Origin: an uncultured Vampirovibrio sp.
GTDB taxonomy: Bacteria > Cyanobacteriota > Vampirovibrionia > Gastranaerophilales > Gastranaerophilaceae
Length of the DNA: 64,000 nt
Direction: 5' to 3'
Assembly: GCA_910584405.1 (NCBI GenBank)
Contig: CAJUAL010000009.1
Span: 1 to 64,000, forward strand
Part shown: positions 25,902-34,492 of the stretch, in pieces
How positions within the stretch are numbered: the first letter of the stretch is position 1
How the letters are laid out: each line of letters opens with the position of its first letter
Program-made: the position numbers and the translations under genes
The notes under the pieces: model-generated
The model's input: only the letters and a program-made list of their open reading frames with translations
What the model was told of the DNA's origin: nothing
Database searches by the model: none

Positions 25902-28412
25902 ATGTCAACGACTAATGATAAATTTTTAACAATACACGGGCACTTTTACCAACCACCAAGAGAGAATCCATGGTTAGAAGCAATTGAGCTTCAAGACAGT
26001 GCTCTGCCGTTTCACGACTGGAATGAAAGAATTTGTAAAGAATGCTATAACCCGAACTCTGTATCAAGAATAGTTGATAACAGAAACAGGATTCTTGATA
26101 TTGTTAACAATTACGAATATATGAGTTTTAACTTCGGACCGACATTACTTTCATGGATGGAACAATATGCTCCTTTAACTTATGAAAGAATAATTAAAGC
26201 AGATATTGAAAGTATCTCAAAACACGACGGTCACGGTAATGCTATGGCTCAGGTTTACAACCACATAATAATGCCTCTTGCAAACTATAAAGACAAAGAA
26301 ACTCAGGTAAAATGGGGTATTCGTGATTTTGAATACAGATTTGGAAGAAAACCCGAAGGTATTTGGCTTGCCGAAACAGGGGTTGATGATGAAACTTTAA
26401 AAGTTCTTATCGATAACGGAATAAAATTTACTGTTTTATCACCTTATCAGGCGTTAAAAATGAAGAAAAAATCCGATAAGAACTGGGAAGATGTAAGCTG
26501 GGGTAATATTGACCCTGCACGTTCTTATGAATACACTCTAAAATCCGATCCGTCTAAGAAAATAGATTTATTCTTCTATGACGGTGCTATTTCTCGTTCT
26601 GTTGCTTTTGACGAACTTTTAACCGATGGTAATAAGTTTATCAAAAGACTTAAAGAAGGTGTTTCAGAAGTCAGAGATTATCCTCAACTGATAAACATTG
26701 CAACAGACGGTGAAAGCTACGGACACCACACAAAATTCGGAGATATGGCATTATCTTATGTTTTAAAAATCAAAGCAGAAGATGAAGGTTTTAAGATTAC
26801 AAACTATGCGCAATACCTTGATAAATACAAGAGCAACTACGAAGCAGATATCAAACAAGCTTCATCATGGAGCTGCTTCCACGGAGTAGGACGCTGGTGT
26901 GAAGATTGCGGATGTTCAACAGGCGGACACCCGGGTTGGAACCAAAAATGGAGAAAGCCTTTACGTAATGCCCTTGATTACTTAAGAGATGAGCTTGTAA
27001 AAGTATTTGAAACAGAAGGTCCTAAATATTTTTCAAAAGATGTTTGGGAAGTTCGTAATAACTACATCGATGTTATTTTAGACAGAAGTTTCTCAAATAT
27101 TAAAAAATTCCAAAAAGCTAACTTTAACTCAGACTTAACAGAAGAAGAAAAAGTTAAAGGTATGGAATTATTGGAAATTCAACGTCAAGCAATGCTTATG
27201 TACACAAGCTGCGGTTGGTTTTTCTCTGAAATCTCAGGGATTGAAACAGTTCAAATTATGAAATACGCAGCACGCGCAATTCAGCTTGCTTCAAGTTTTT
27301 ACACTGAAAATCTTGAACAGAATTTCTTGAATATATTATCAGAAGCCAAAAGTAATATAACAGAATTTGGTACCGGCAAAGATATTTACGAAAGGTTTGT
27401 CAAACCGTCTGTTGTAACTCTTAAACAAATAGCCTGCCTTTGGGCAATAACATCACTTTACCAGGACTTTGAAGACGAAGAAGATGTTTATTGCTACACC
27501 GTAAAATGTAAAGATTACCAAAAAGTTGCAAAAGGCAACGCAAACTTTATAATAGGCAACATTGAAATTCAATCAAAAGTCACATTGCAAAAATCTAACC
27601 TGATGTTTGCGCTTATGCAGTACACAGGCGGAGATTTTCATTGTACAATTAAAGAATTTTCTAACAACGAAGAGTTTCAAGAACTCAAAACAAACCTTAT
27701 CAAAACATTTATGTTAAATCCGTTAACTGAAATAATAAGAGCTCTTGATGAAACATTCGGAAGAGAATACTTTACACTAAAAGACATCTTTATAGAAGAA
27801 AGAAAGAAAATTCTTCAAATTCTGTTAAAAGACCAGTTGGAAAAATTTGCCGATACATACAAAGATATGTACGCGCAAGGTAAAGGTTCAATTTATCATA
27901 TGCAAAATCTGGGACTTGAAATTCCTGACGAATTTAAGATTTCGGCAGCATACGCACTGAGCCAAAGATTCAATGACTTACTGGCACATAGCGACGGATT
28001 TGTTGAAAAAACTGTAATTCAAGAGATTATGGATATTAACTTTGAAGCAAAGAAAATGAACATTTCAATAGATAAAACACCATCTAACAAACACTTTGCT
28101 AAAAGAATTAATACTAACTTAAACCGTCTGACCAAAAGCTTCGAAATCCAACAGGCTGACGCGATAGTTGAACTATTTAGTATTATAGAAAAACTTGACC
28201 TGCAAATTGATATCGCAGAATCTCAAAATATTTACTATAACAAGATTTATCACCGAATCGGCGATATTTTAGTCACTTTTGAAGAGTCTAAAAAAGAAAA
28301 AGATTTAAAATTCATAAAACTGTTACTTCAAATAGGTATGAATTTAAATATCAACGTAGACTTTTACAAAGTTAAACTTGATAAATTAGAATTATGTGCA
28401 AAAAAGGATTAA
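25902..28412 (+). CDS. Glycoside hydrolase family 57 enzyme
   Basis: An 836-residue cytoplasmic GH57-type enzyme. It has HGHFYQPPRENPW at the N-terminus (family motif 1), GIWLAETGVDDETL with the likely nucleophile Glu, and ATDGESYGHHTKFGD with the likely acid Asp, followed by a long helical C-terminal region as in DUF3536-bearing members. GH57 enzymes act on alpha-glucans (amylase, 4-alpha-glucanotransferase, branching); which one is not clear. The ATG at 25902 is 13 nt from GGGG; the in-frame ATG at 25890 sits too close to it. Confidence 0.85.
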   Translation: MSTTNDKFLTIHGHFYQPPRENPWLEAIELQDSALPFHDWNERICKECYNPNSVSRIVDNRNRILDIVNNYEYMSFNFGPTLLSWMEQYAPLTYERIIKADIESISKHDGHGNAMAQVYNHIIMPLANYKDKETQVKWGIRDFEYRFGRKPEGIWLAETGVDDETLKVLIDNGIKFTVLSPYQALKMKKKSDKNWEDVSWGNIDPARSYEYTLKSDPSKKIDLFFYDGAISRSVAFDELLTDGNKFIKRLKEGVSEVRDYPQLINIATDGESYGHHTKFGDMALSYVLKIKAEDEGFKITNYAQYLDKYKSNYEADIKQASSWSCFHGVGRWCEDCGCSTGGHPGWNQKWRKPLRNALDYLRDELVKVFETEGPKYFSKDVWEVRNNYIDVILDRSFSNIKKFQKANFNSDLTEEEKVKGMELLEIQRQAMLMYTSCGWFFSEISGIETVQIMKYAARAIQLASSFYTENLEQNFLNILSEAKSNITEFGTGKDIYERFVKPSVVTLKQIACLWAITSLYQDFEDEEDVYCYTVKCKDYQKVAKGNANFIIGNIEIQSKVTLQKSNLMFALMQYTGGDFHCTIKEFSNNEEFQELKTNLIKTFMLNPLTEIIRALDETFGREYFTLKDIFIEERKKILQILLKDQLEKFADTYKDMYAQGKGSIYHMQNLGLEIPDEFKISAAYALSQRFNDLLAHSDGFVEKTVIQEIMDINFEAKKMNISIDKTPSNKHFAKRINTNLNRLTKSFEIQQADAIVELFSIIEKLDLQIDIAESQNIYYNKIYHRIGDILVTFEESKKEKDLKFIKLLLQIGMNLNINVDFYKVKLDKLELCAKKD

Positions 28413-28434
28413 CCAAAAGGTTAATCCTTTTTTA
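28401..28434 (+). terminator. Terminator overlapping the GH57 stop codon
   Basis: Perfect 14-bp arms (AAAAAGGATTAACC / GGTTAATCCTTTTT) with an AAAA loop and a T-run. The left arm includes the GH57 stop codon. Confidence 0.9.
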
Positions 28435-28471
28435 TACAAACCTATTTTGCATTAACATAACTTTACAAAAA

Positions 28472-28500
28472 AGCAAATAATTGAAAAAAAATGACTTTAT
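28472..28500 (+). promoter_or_regulatory. AGCAAA-class promoter, copy D
   Basis: AGCAAA (28472-28477), N14, TG, A, CTTTAT (28495-28500), upstream of the Pro/Gln-rich protein gene. Confidence 0.45.
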
Positions 28501-28530
28501 ATAAATAAGGGTAGAAAATTAGGACATGTT

Positions 28531-29484
28531 ATGCAAATCTCGGGTCAAAACAATAATACAGCACCGATAGTTCCACAGCCGCAGTACAACAGCAGTTACA
28601 ATTGCGGGGCAGCAGCTCCCGCTAACGGAAGCGCAGTACAACAAGAGCAATGTCAAGCAGCTCCTCAGCCTGCTTATCCTTGCGGATATTATTATCCTCA
28701 AGGTGTACCGATTCCACAGCAGGTTCCAATGCAACAAGCATCAGCTCAGCAAGCACCAGTACAACCAGGTCCTGTTCAACAGGCTCCAATGCCGCAAGCT
28801 CCGACTGCTTCAGGGGTAAATATTCAAATTTACAGTCCTACAGTAGGACCCGGCGGAGGATGTTATTATCCTGCACCGTATTATACAACCCCGATGGCAC
28901 CGCCTCAACCTGCACCAATTCCTCAACAACCGGCAGGTCAAGCTCAAACTCCTGTTCAACAAACGCCACAACCGCAAGCGACAGAAGCAACTGCTCCAAC
29001 TCAAGCTACAGAAGCTTCCGCTCCGGTAAAAGCAGAAGAAACTCCCGAAAAAAAGAAAACTCAAAAACGTAAAATAGTTGTCTTAACTGATGATTACATA
29101 AAAAATCTTGAAAACTATTTAAACAGCCAAGATAAAGCAATAAGATTATCAGCAGCGAAAGAAGTATTTGCAAGACTTGAAGAAGACGATTCAAGAAAAG
29201 ATGACAAAGCTTTAAATGCTTTAATCAACAAAATGCTTCAAGACCCTGCCGATGATGTAAGATTTTTGGCATTAACGGCACTTGACAGCAGAATGGTAAC
29301 AGGTGATGATTATACCGTTGGAGTCTTGAAGAAAATGCAAACTTCAGACAAAGGCTTCGGTCAAGAAGCAATAGATGCAAGTAACATCTTATTAAAAATG
29401 TCAACCCAAACCGCAGAAAAAGAATTTGAAGTTGACGAAACAAAGAAAAAACCGGTAAAAAACCCGTTATATGATATGAAATAG
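28531..29484 (+). CDS. Pro/Gln/Ala-rich protein with C-terminal helical-repeat domain
   Basis: A 317-residue protein of no known family. Residues 1 to about 175 are low complexity, rich in Pro, Gln, Ala and Thr with Tyr/Gly clusters (YPCGYYYPQG), as in disordered or surface linkers. Residues about 185-290 look like alpha-helical HEAT-type repeats (RLSAAKEVFARLEEDDSR, DPADDVRFLALTALDSR). No signal peptide is seen. It is followed after 9 bp by another unknown gene, so the pair probably forms an operon with its own AGCAAA-class promoter. Confidence 0.6.
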   Translation: MQISGQNNNTAPIVPQPQYNSSYNCGAAAPANGSAVQQEQCQAAPQPAYPCGYYYPQGVPIPQQVPMQQASAQQAPVQPGPVQQAPMPQAPTASGVNIQIYSPTVGPGGGCYYPAPYYTTPMAPPQPAPIPQQPAGQAQTPVQQTPQPQATEATAPTQATEASAPVKAEETPEKKKTQKRKIVVLTDDYIKNLENYLNSQDKAIRLSAAKEVFARLEEDDSRKDDKALNALINKMLQDPADDVRFLALTALDSRMVTGDDYTVGVLKKMQTSDKGFGQEAIDASNILLKMSTQTAEKEFEVDETKKKPVKNPLYDMK

Positions 29485-29493
29485 GTGTAGTAA

Positions 29494-29970
29494 ATGAAAA
29501 TTTTAAGCAGCATAGGTAAAGTATTTAAAGGAACTCCGGGACAACTCTTAGCAAAAGCATCAGGAGCCGCAGGGTTAGGTATTGTCGCATATGATGCAAA
29601 TCATATCGGCAAAGTTCAAGCTGACCTTTACGCCAGTGAAAAAGACGCGGCTGCAACATCTTATTACACAAACAATGCAATGTATTCAACAAATATGAGT
29701 AAGTTTGAAGCAGGAATTAAAAATAAAGCGCTTCAAATGCAATTAGACCAAGGCTGGAGAAGATTTATAAACCTTGGTGTCGGATACGTAAAAGGTTTCA
29801 CATCTATGCTTGTTGAGCACGTTGTACCGTTAGGTTTAGGTATCGGGGCATTGTTTACAAAAGGTAAAGTTGCAAAAGGATTTGCAGGCGGACTTGGAAT
29901 TTATGCAGCATATACCGTATTAAAGAATTTCTTCGGCTGGGGAACTCCGGGCGGCCCGATAAAAGGTTAA
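29494..29970 (+). CDS. Unknown protein with Gly-rich hydrophobic segments
   Basis: A 158-residue protein. It has an amphipathic Gly/Ala-rich N-terminus (GQLLAKASGAAGLGIVAYDA), a Tyr/Asn/Met-rich middle and two Gly-rich hydrophobic stretches in the C-terminal third (VVPLGLGIGALF and GFAGGLGIYAAYTVL), suggesting membrane association. No family is recognised. It is probably co-transcribed with the Pro/Gln-rich gene 9 bp upstream. Confidence 0.55.
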   Translation: MKILSSIGKVFKGTPGQLLAKASGAAGLGIVAYDANHIGKVQADLYASEKDAAATSYYTNNAMYSTNMSKFEAGIKNKALQMQLDQGWRRFINLGVGYVKGFTSMLVEHVVPLGLGIGALFTKGKVAKGFAGGLGIYAAYTVLKNFFGWGTPGGPIKG

Positions 29971-30020
29971 GTTTAAATTACAAAACTTTATTTTTCCTTT
30001 AACCGAGATATTTTTTATTG

Positions 30021-30026
30021 TAATAT
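30021..30026 (+). promoter_or_regulatory. dnaA -10 box, leaderless
   Basis: TAATAT ends 6 nt before the dnaA ATG at 30033. There is no Shine-Dalgarno sequence, and TTTAAC 17 bp upstream is a weak -35 candidate. No DnaA-box cluster was seen in the short gap. Confidence 0.5.
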
Positions 30027-30032
30027 GTATTC

Positions 30033-31457
30033 ATGGATATTTCGGAAGTTAATGTTTTATGGAATAAAGTGAAAGACGAGCTTGAGGTTAATGTTCCCGA
30101 GCACGTTTTTCAGACATGGATTTTACCCCTTGAGGCAGCAGATTACGAAAATAACACCTTAGTAATTCTTTCACCTCATCAAATGGCTGTTGATGTATTA
30201 AAAAAAGGCTGGCTGAATAACATTAAAGCGGCTGTAAAATCAGTTTTGGGTGAAGATGCAGCAGTTTCACTTACTTTTGACGCTGATTTTGCTTCCCGCT
30301 ATATTAAAGCTCGTAAAAAAGAATTATCAAAACAAGTCGCAGGACAAACAGAAGAAGAGAAAAAATCTGAAGAAACTAAACTTTCTCTTGCTCAAATGCA
30401 ATCTGAAGCTAACTTAAATCTTAACCTGAAATTTGATAACTTTGTTGTCGGCGATAACTCTAAATTTGCATATAATGCGGCTTTTTCCGTTGCAAATAAC
30501 CCGTCTAAAAAGTTTAACCCGTTATTTATATACGGTTCATCAGGATTAGGTAAAACCCACCTTATGCAAGCTATCGGGCATTATATTATTTTTAACAAGC
30601 CGAATTTAAAAGTTCGTTATATCAGAATGGAAGAATATTTCAACGAATGGGTAAGATGTTTTCAATATAACGATAATCCGAATGCTAAGAAAAAACAGGG
30701 CTGCAACAACGCATTAATGAGAAAATTTCACCAGAAATTCCAAAATGTAGATATTTTACTTATGGACGATATTCAATTCATCGAGTCAAAAATGAAAACT
30801 ATGGAAGACTTTTTCTCAACTTTTGAAGCTTTATATACAAACAATAAACAAATTGTTATAGCATCTGACAGATTACCGAAAGATATTCCGACTCTTGATA
30901 ACAGGCTTCGCACACGTTTTGAAATGGGACTTGTTGTGGATATTGTTCCGCCTGATTTTGAAACCCGTTTTGAAATAGTAAAAGCTTACGCTAAAGAACT
31001 TGAAGTCGAAGCGGATGATGATGTTTTTGAATATATTGCAGACAATTTTGTAAGTAATGTCAGAGAGCTTAAAGGTGCATTTAACAAGGTTAGTGCATAC
31101 GCTGAGTTCTCAGGCACAGGTGTAACTTTAGACTTAGCGCAAAAAGCATTGAATTGTGAAGTCCGCAAAAAAGATATTACCGTTGAAAAAATTGCCCAAG
31201 CTACGGCAAATTATTTCGATTTAACGGTAAAAGACTTAAAAAGCACTGCCCGTCAGCAAAAAATCGCTCATGCCAGACATCTTGCAGTGTATTTATCAAG
31301 AGAAGTTCTAAATATGAGTTACGAAGCAATAGGTGAATATTTTGCCAAAAAGCACACTACAATAATGTATTCCTGCGATATTGTAACAGATAAACTAAAA
31401 TCAGACAGGAATATTCAATCAGAAGTTGAAGAACTTAAAGCTTTAATAAAAGGATAA
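30033..31457 (+). CDS. dnaA: Chromosomal replication initiator DnaA
   Basis: A 474-residue AAA+ initiator. It has an N-terminal DnaB/DiaA-interaction domain (VPEHVFQTWILPLEA), a charged linker, Walker A GSSGLGKTHLMQAIG, Walker B LLMDDIQFI, the RLRTRFEMGL arginine-finger region, and the C-terminal DNA-binding signature MSYEAIGEYFAKKHTTIMYS. It is followed 4 bp later by ruvA rather than dnaN; recF lies 11 kb away on the other strand, so the classical dnaA-dnaN-recF cluster is not kept. The mRNA is predicted leaderless. Confidence 0.97.
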   Translation: MDISEVNVLWNKVKDELEVNVPEHVFQTWILPLEAADYENNTLVILSPHQMAVDVLKKGWLNNIKAAVKSVLGEDAAVSLTFDADFASRYIKARKKELSKQVAGQTEEEKKSEETKLSLAQMQSEANLNLNLKFDNFVVGDNSKFAYNAAFSVANNPSKKFNPLFIYGSSGLGKTHLMQAIGHYIIFNKPNLKVRYIRMEEYFNEWVRCFQYNDNPNAKKKQGCNNALMRKFHQKFQNVDILLMDDIQFIESKMKTMEDFFSTFEALYTNNKQIVIASDRLPKDIPTLDNRLRTRFEMGLVVDIVPPDFETRFEIVKAYAKELEVEADDDVFEYIADNFVSNVRELKGAFNKVSAYAEFSGTGVTLDLAQKALNCEVRKKDITVEKIAQATANYFDLTVKDLKSTARQQKIAHARHLAVYLSREVLNMSYEAIGEYFAKKHTTIMYSCDIVTDKLKSDRNIQSEVEELKALIKG

Positions 31458-31461
31458 GGGT

Positions 31462-32079
31462 ATGTACGATTATATAAAAGGTGTTTTCACACATAAAACA
31501 GATGTCAAAGGTAATTATATTACGATTGAAGTCTTCGGAATCGGATACAGATTTGAAATTATGGAACGTGATTTTATTACTCTTCCAGAAATAAACCAGG
31601 AGCTTAAAATTTACGCCGTACTGATTCACAGGGAAGACAAAATGAGTCTTTGCGGATTTCTAAAACGTGAAGACCGTGATATTTTTAACATTTTAACATC
31701 AGTATCAGGAGTTGGTACAAAAATGGCATTAACCCTTTTGAACTCGTTTGACGTAACTGATTTGGTAGGTTTTGTATTAGACGGAAACTACAAAGAATTA
31801 ACAAGAGCAAAAGGCGTCGGTCCTAAACTTGCTCAAAAAATTATTCTGGAATTAAAAGACAAACTGACAACTTACCAAGGACCAACAAACACTATAACGG
31901 CAAATTCAAAATCATTTACCCCTTCTCAAAATGTCGAAGATGCTCAGCTTGTAATGCTATCACTTGGTTATGATAAAAATGAAGTTTCTCAAGCTATATC
32001 AAAAACGTTAGAAAAAATTTCCTCAAGCGCAAGTGCCGAGGAAATTTTAAAAGAATCATTAAAACTTTTATCTGTTTAA
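31462..32079 (+). CDS. ruvA: Holliday junction branch migration protein RuvA
   Basis: A 205-residue protein with the OB-fold N-terminal domain (MYDYIKGVFTHK...), tandem helix-hairpin-helix motifs (LTSVSGVGTKMALTLLNSF and LTRAKGVGPKLAQKIILELKD) that bind junction DNA, and the flexible C-terminal domain (AQLVMLSLGYDKNEV) that contacts RuvB. No ruvB or ruvC is nearby. AAGG precedes the ATG. The gene overlaps the prepilin peptidase end by 4 nt in convergent orientation. Confidence 0.95.
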   Translation: MYDYIKGVFTHKTDVKGNYITIEVFGIGYRFEIMERDFITLPEINQELKIYAVLIHREDKMSLCGFLKREDRDIFNILTSVSGVGTKMALTLLNSFDVTDLVGFVLDGNYKELTRAKGVGPKLAQKIILELKDKLTTYQGPTNTITANSKSFTPSQNVEDAQLVMLSLGYDKNEVSQAISKTLEKISSSASAEEILKESLKLLSV

Positions 32080-33170
32080 ACCATAAACATTACAATCAAA
32101 GCCGCAGCAATCATAGCAGGTCCAAACGGTAAATAAAGTGCATCAGCCGCTTTATTCTCTTTTAAACCGCAAAGAAGTTCTCTACAGGTAAATATACCCA
32201 ATGCTAAAAGAACAACAGTACTTGACCAATATGCTACAGGATTTATGAGCCAATTTAACTGTTGAGCACATAAATACCCGATTGTATAAATGATAAACAC
32301 ACTAACTGCACCTAACGTTACCCAATTTTTATTTACGATAAGTTTTTTTATAAATATCGGAAGAGTAATAATAATTTGAATAATTCCGCTAAGGATTAAC
32401 GTTGCAATAAGAGTTTGAAATATCGGGAAGAAATTTTCTACCACATTTACAGACGCCAGCAATCCGCCAAAAACAGCTCCGATACCTGCTGCGATATAAG
32501 AATCACCTTCGCCGAAAGCTCTTGCTCCGACCGTAACCAATCCAAGTCTTGATATAGCTTCCATAATCAAGAAACCTAAAATAGCTGCCGCCAAAGAATA
32601 AATAACAGGACAAGTTGAAATAAATGTCCAATCAAATTTTGGCATTCCGTTTGCCTTTGTATAGGCAATAAAAGTTACAACAGAATAAACTATACTATAT
32701 AAAATTCCAAGAATAATAACAGGAATTACATGTGCATCAGCAACTTTCTTTTCTAAAATATCAGTTCCCGCAATTGCAATAAACAAACAGGTTATAACAA
32801 GCACAAACAAATAAACAAGAACTTGAGCTAAAGTAATCGGGTTAATCATTGACAATCCGAATAACGGATCAAACGGATTACAGTATTTTATAAATAAACC
32901 TATAAAAAGCATAGCCGTTAAAAGTTCCACTATCGGATATTGAATACTGATAGGTTCTTTACAAAACGCGCATTTACCTCTTAAAAATATATAAGATAAA
33001 ACAGGTATATTATGATACCATTTCAAAGGATTCTGACATTTCGGGCATTTTGAAGCAGGAAAAACGATTGATTCTTCACTTACTGTCCTTAATATTACAA
33101 CATTCAAAAAACTGCCTATACATAAGCCGACTACAAATATAAAGCCTAAAATCACAAGTGATAAAGCCAT
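32076..33170 (-). CDS. Prepilin peptidase (A24 aspartic protease)
   Basis: Cleaves the short leader of type IV prepilins and methylates the new N-terminal Phe in the membrane. The 364-residue protein has the N-terminal methylation-type domain with four Cys as a zinc site (KCPKCQNPLKWYHNIPVLSY and CAFCKEP), then the peptidase domain with its two catalytic Asp: one in TDILEKKVADAHVIP and one in the FGEGDSYIAAG motif (GxGD). It is longer than usual because of extra C-terminal helices. It should process the three pilin-like proteins in this window. Confidence 0.9.
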   Translation of the reverse strand: MALSLVILGFIFVVGLCIGSFLNVVILRTVSEESIVFPASKCPKCQNPLKWYHNIPVLSYIFLRGKCAFCKEPISIQYPIVELLTAMLFIGLFIKYCNPFDPLFGLSMINPITLAQVLVYLFVLVITCLFIAIAGTDILEKKVADAHVIPVIILGILYSIVYSVVTFIAYTKANGMPKFDWTFISTCPVIYSLAAAILGFLIMEAISRLGLVTVGARAFGEGDSYIAAGIGAVFGGLLASVNVVENFFPIFQTLIATLILSGIIQIIITLPIFIKKLIVNKNWVTLGAVSVFIIYTIGYLCAQQLNWLINPVAYWSSTVVLLALGIFTCRELLCGLKENKAADALYLPFGPAMIAAALIVMFMV

Positions 33171-33185
33171 TTTTCCTCCTTTTTA

Positions 33186-33983
33186 TTATATCTCTTTTAC
33201 GTTTAACTCTCTTTGTATAATTATATATAACTTGTTTAATGCTCTTTTTAAAATTCTTGAAACCTGAGTTGCCGATACATTTAAAACCTTAGCAATATCT
33301 TTTCTTGATTCGCCCTCAATGTAATACAAACAAACAGCCGTCTTATCAGCAGGCGGTAATTTGGAAATCGCAAATTCTATAATCTTTTTATTAGCATAAG
33401 TATCTTCAAAACTTGAACTTTCATCTGTCGGTATTCTGTCTAATAAAGTTTCTCCGCCTTCTGTAGAATATACGTTTTGGTCTAATGAAACCATATTTTT
33501 AACAAGTTCGATATTCATAATATCTTCAACTTTATCGCAAGGCAGATTAACATATCTTGCAACCTCTTCAACTGTCGGAATCTTTGTATTATTTTCAGAC
33601 AGAATATCTATTGCCTCTTTTACTTTTGACATATTTGCAAGAGTTTCTCTCGGAGTTTTGACTATATTAGCTTTATCTCTTAAATAATGAAAAATCTTAC
33701 CCTTTATAACTTTAGTTACGTAAGTTTTAAAACTACCCTTTTCTTCGGGTTTATAAGTTTCAATAGCTCTTAAAACACCGACAGCCCCTACCTGAATCAA
33801 ATCGTCCTTTGAAACAGTTAACGGCAAAGGATAAAAAGATAAAACGATTTTTTTAACAAGCTTCATCGTTTCTTCTATAAGACGAAGATAGACAATATGC
33901 TTACGCTTCATATCCGATTCTAATCGGTATTCGGCTATAAGCTCCTCCAATTTTTCCAACTCTGAAATCTTTGTTTCTGTCAT
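33186..33983 (-). CDS. Alternative sigma-70 family factor (group 3, SigF/FliA-like)
   Basis: A 265-residue sigma factor with regions 2 (DDLIQVGAVGVLRAIETYKPEEKGSFKTYVTKVIKGKIFHYLRD spans it), 3 (PTVEEVARYVNLP) and 4 (LPPADKTAVCLYYIEGESRKDIAKVLNVSATQVSR). Region 1.1 is absent and the size is that of group 3 factors. In cyanobacteria the SigF type controls pilin genes. Here the gene lies 15 bp upstream of the prepilin peptidase in the same orientation, so a pilus or surface regulon is a reasonable guess. CGGAG precedes the ATG. Confidence 0.85.
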   Translation of the reverse strand: MTETKISELEKLEELIAEYRLESDMKRKHIVYLRLIEETMKLVKKIVLSFYPLPLTVSKDDLIQVGAVGVLRAIETYKPEEKGSFKTYVTKVIKGKIFHYLRDKANIVKTPRETLANMSKVKEAIDILSENNTKIPTVEEVARYVNLPCDKVEDIMNIELVKNMVSLDQNVYSTEGGETLLDRIPTDESSSFEDTYANKKIIEFAISKLPPADKTAVCLYYIEGESRKDIAKVLNVSATQVSRILKRALNKLYIIIQRELNVKEI

Positions 33984-34122
33984 ATTAACTCCGATATACT
34001 AAATAATATATCATAACAACATAGTTTTGGCTAAATTTTAAAATTTCTTTAATAAAAATTTTTCATGACACATTTTTATGCTATCATAACCATATAGTTA
34101 ATATTTTTAAGGAGTATATTTA

Positions 34123-34404
34123 ATGATTACCGTAAAAGATGTTGAACACGTTGCAAAACTTGCAAGATTAGAATTAACAGAAGAAGAAAAGAATTTATAT
34201 ACAAAACAACTTGGCGATGTTCTAAAATATGTTGACCAAATGAATGAAGTTGATACTTCAAACGTTAAACCAATGACTCAGGTTATTGATTTCGTAAATG
34301 TAACAAGAGAAGATGTTCCAAATCAGGAAATTTCAAAAGATGCGCTTATGTCTAACGCTCCTGATGAAGAAAACGGATTTTTCAAGGTTCCGAAAATTAA
34401 TTAG
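34123..34404 (+). CDS. gatC: Asp-tRNA(Asn)/Glu-tRNA(Gln) amidotransferase subunit C
   Basis: A 93-residue GatC that stabilises the GatA amidase in the GatCAB complex. It has the family N-terminus VKDVEHVAKLARLELTEEEK and the C-terminal VTREDVPNQ...LMSNAPDEENGFFKVPKI. gatA and gatB are not adjacent. AAGGAG precedes the ATG, and an extended -10 (TGC-TATCAT, about 34079-34087) lies upstream. Confidence 0.94.
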   Translation: MITVKDVEHVAKLARLELTEEEKNLYTKQLGDVLKYVDQMNEVDTSNVKPMTQVIDFVNVTREDVPNQEISKDALMSNAPDEENGFFKVPKIN

Positions 34405-34465
34405 TCCTCGCCGGACGGGGTATTTTGTTACTAACAGCCTCAAGATTTGTACGGTGAAATGAAAG

Positions 34466-34471
34466 TATAAT
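34466..34471 (+). promoter_or_regulatory. pyrG -10 box with short leader
   Basis: TATAAT ends 21 nt before the pyrG ATG. The short leader (about 15 nt) has no good Shine-Dalgarno sequence. Upstream, TTAGT...ACTAA and GTCC-TCGCC-GGAC pairings between gatC and pyrG could form a weak hairpin. Confidence 0.4.
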
Positions 34472-34492
34472 TATAAAAAGAAAGTATGGATT

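Noticed and set aside
28650..29072. 140-residue Ser/Arg-rich open frame on plus, and an opposing Cys/Arg-rich frame at 28810-29064
   Set aside because: Both are out-of-frame shadows of the Pro/Gln-rich low-complexity gene at 28531-29484; composition is an artefact of its CAA/CCT codons and neither has a ribosome binding site.
29971..30032. Replication origin next to dnaA
   Set aside because: The gap is only 62 bp, no DnaA-box cluster or AT-unwinding repeat was seen, and dnaN is absent.
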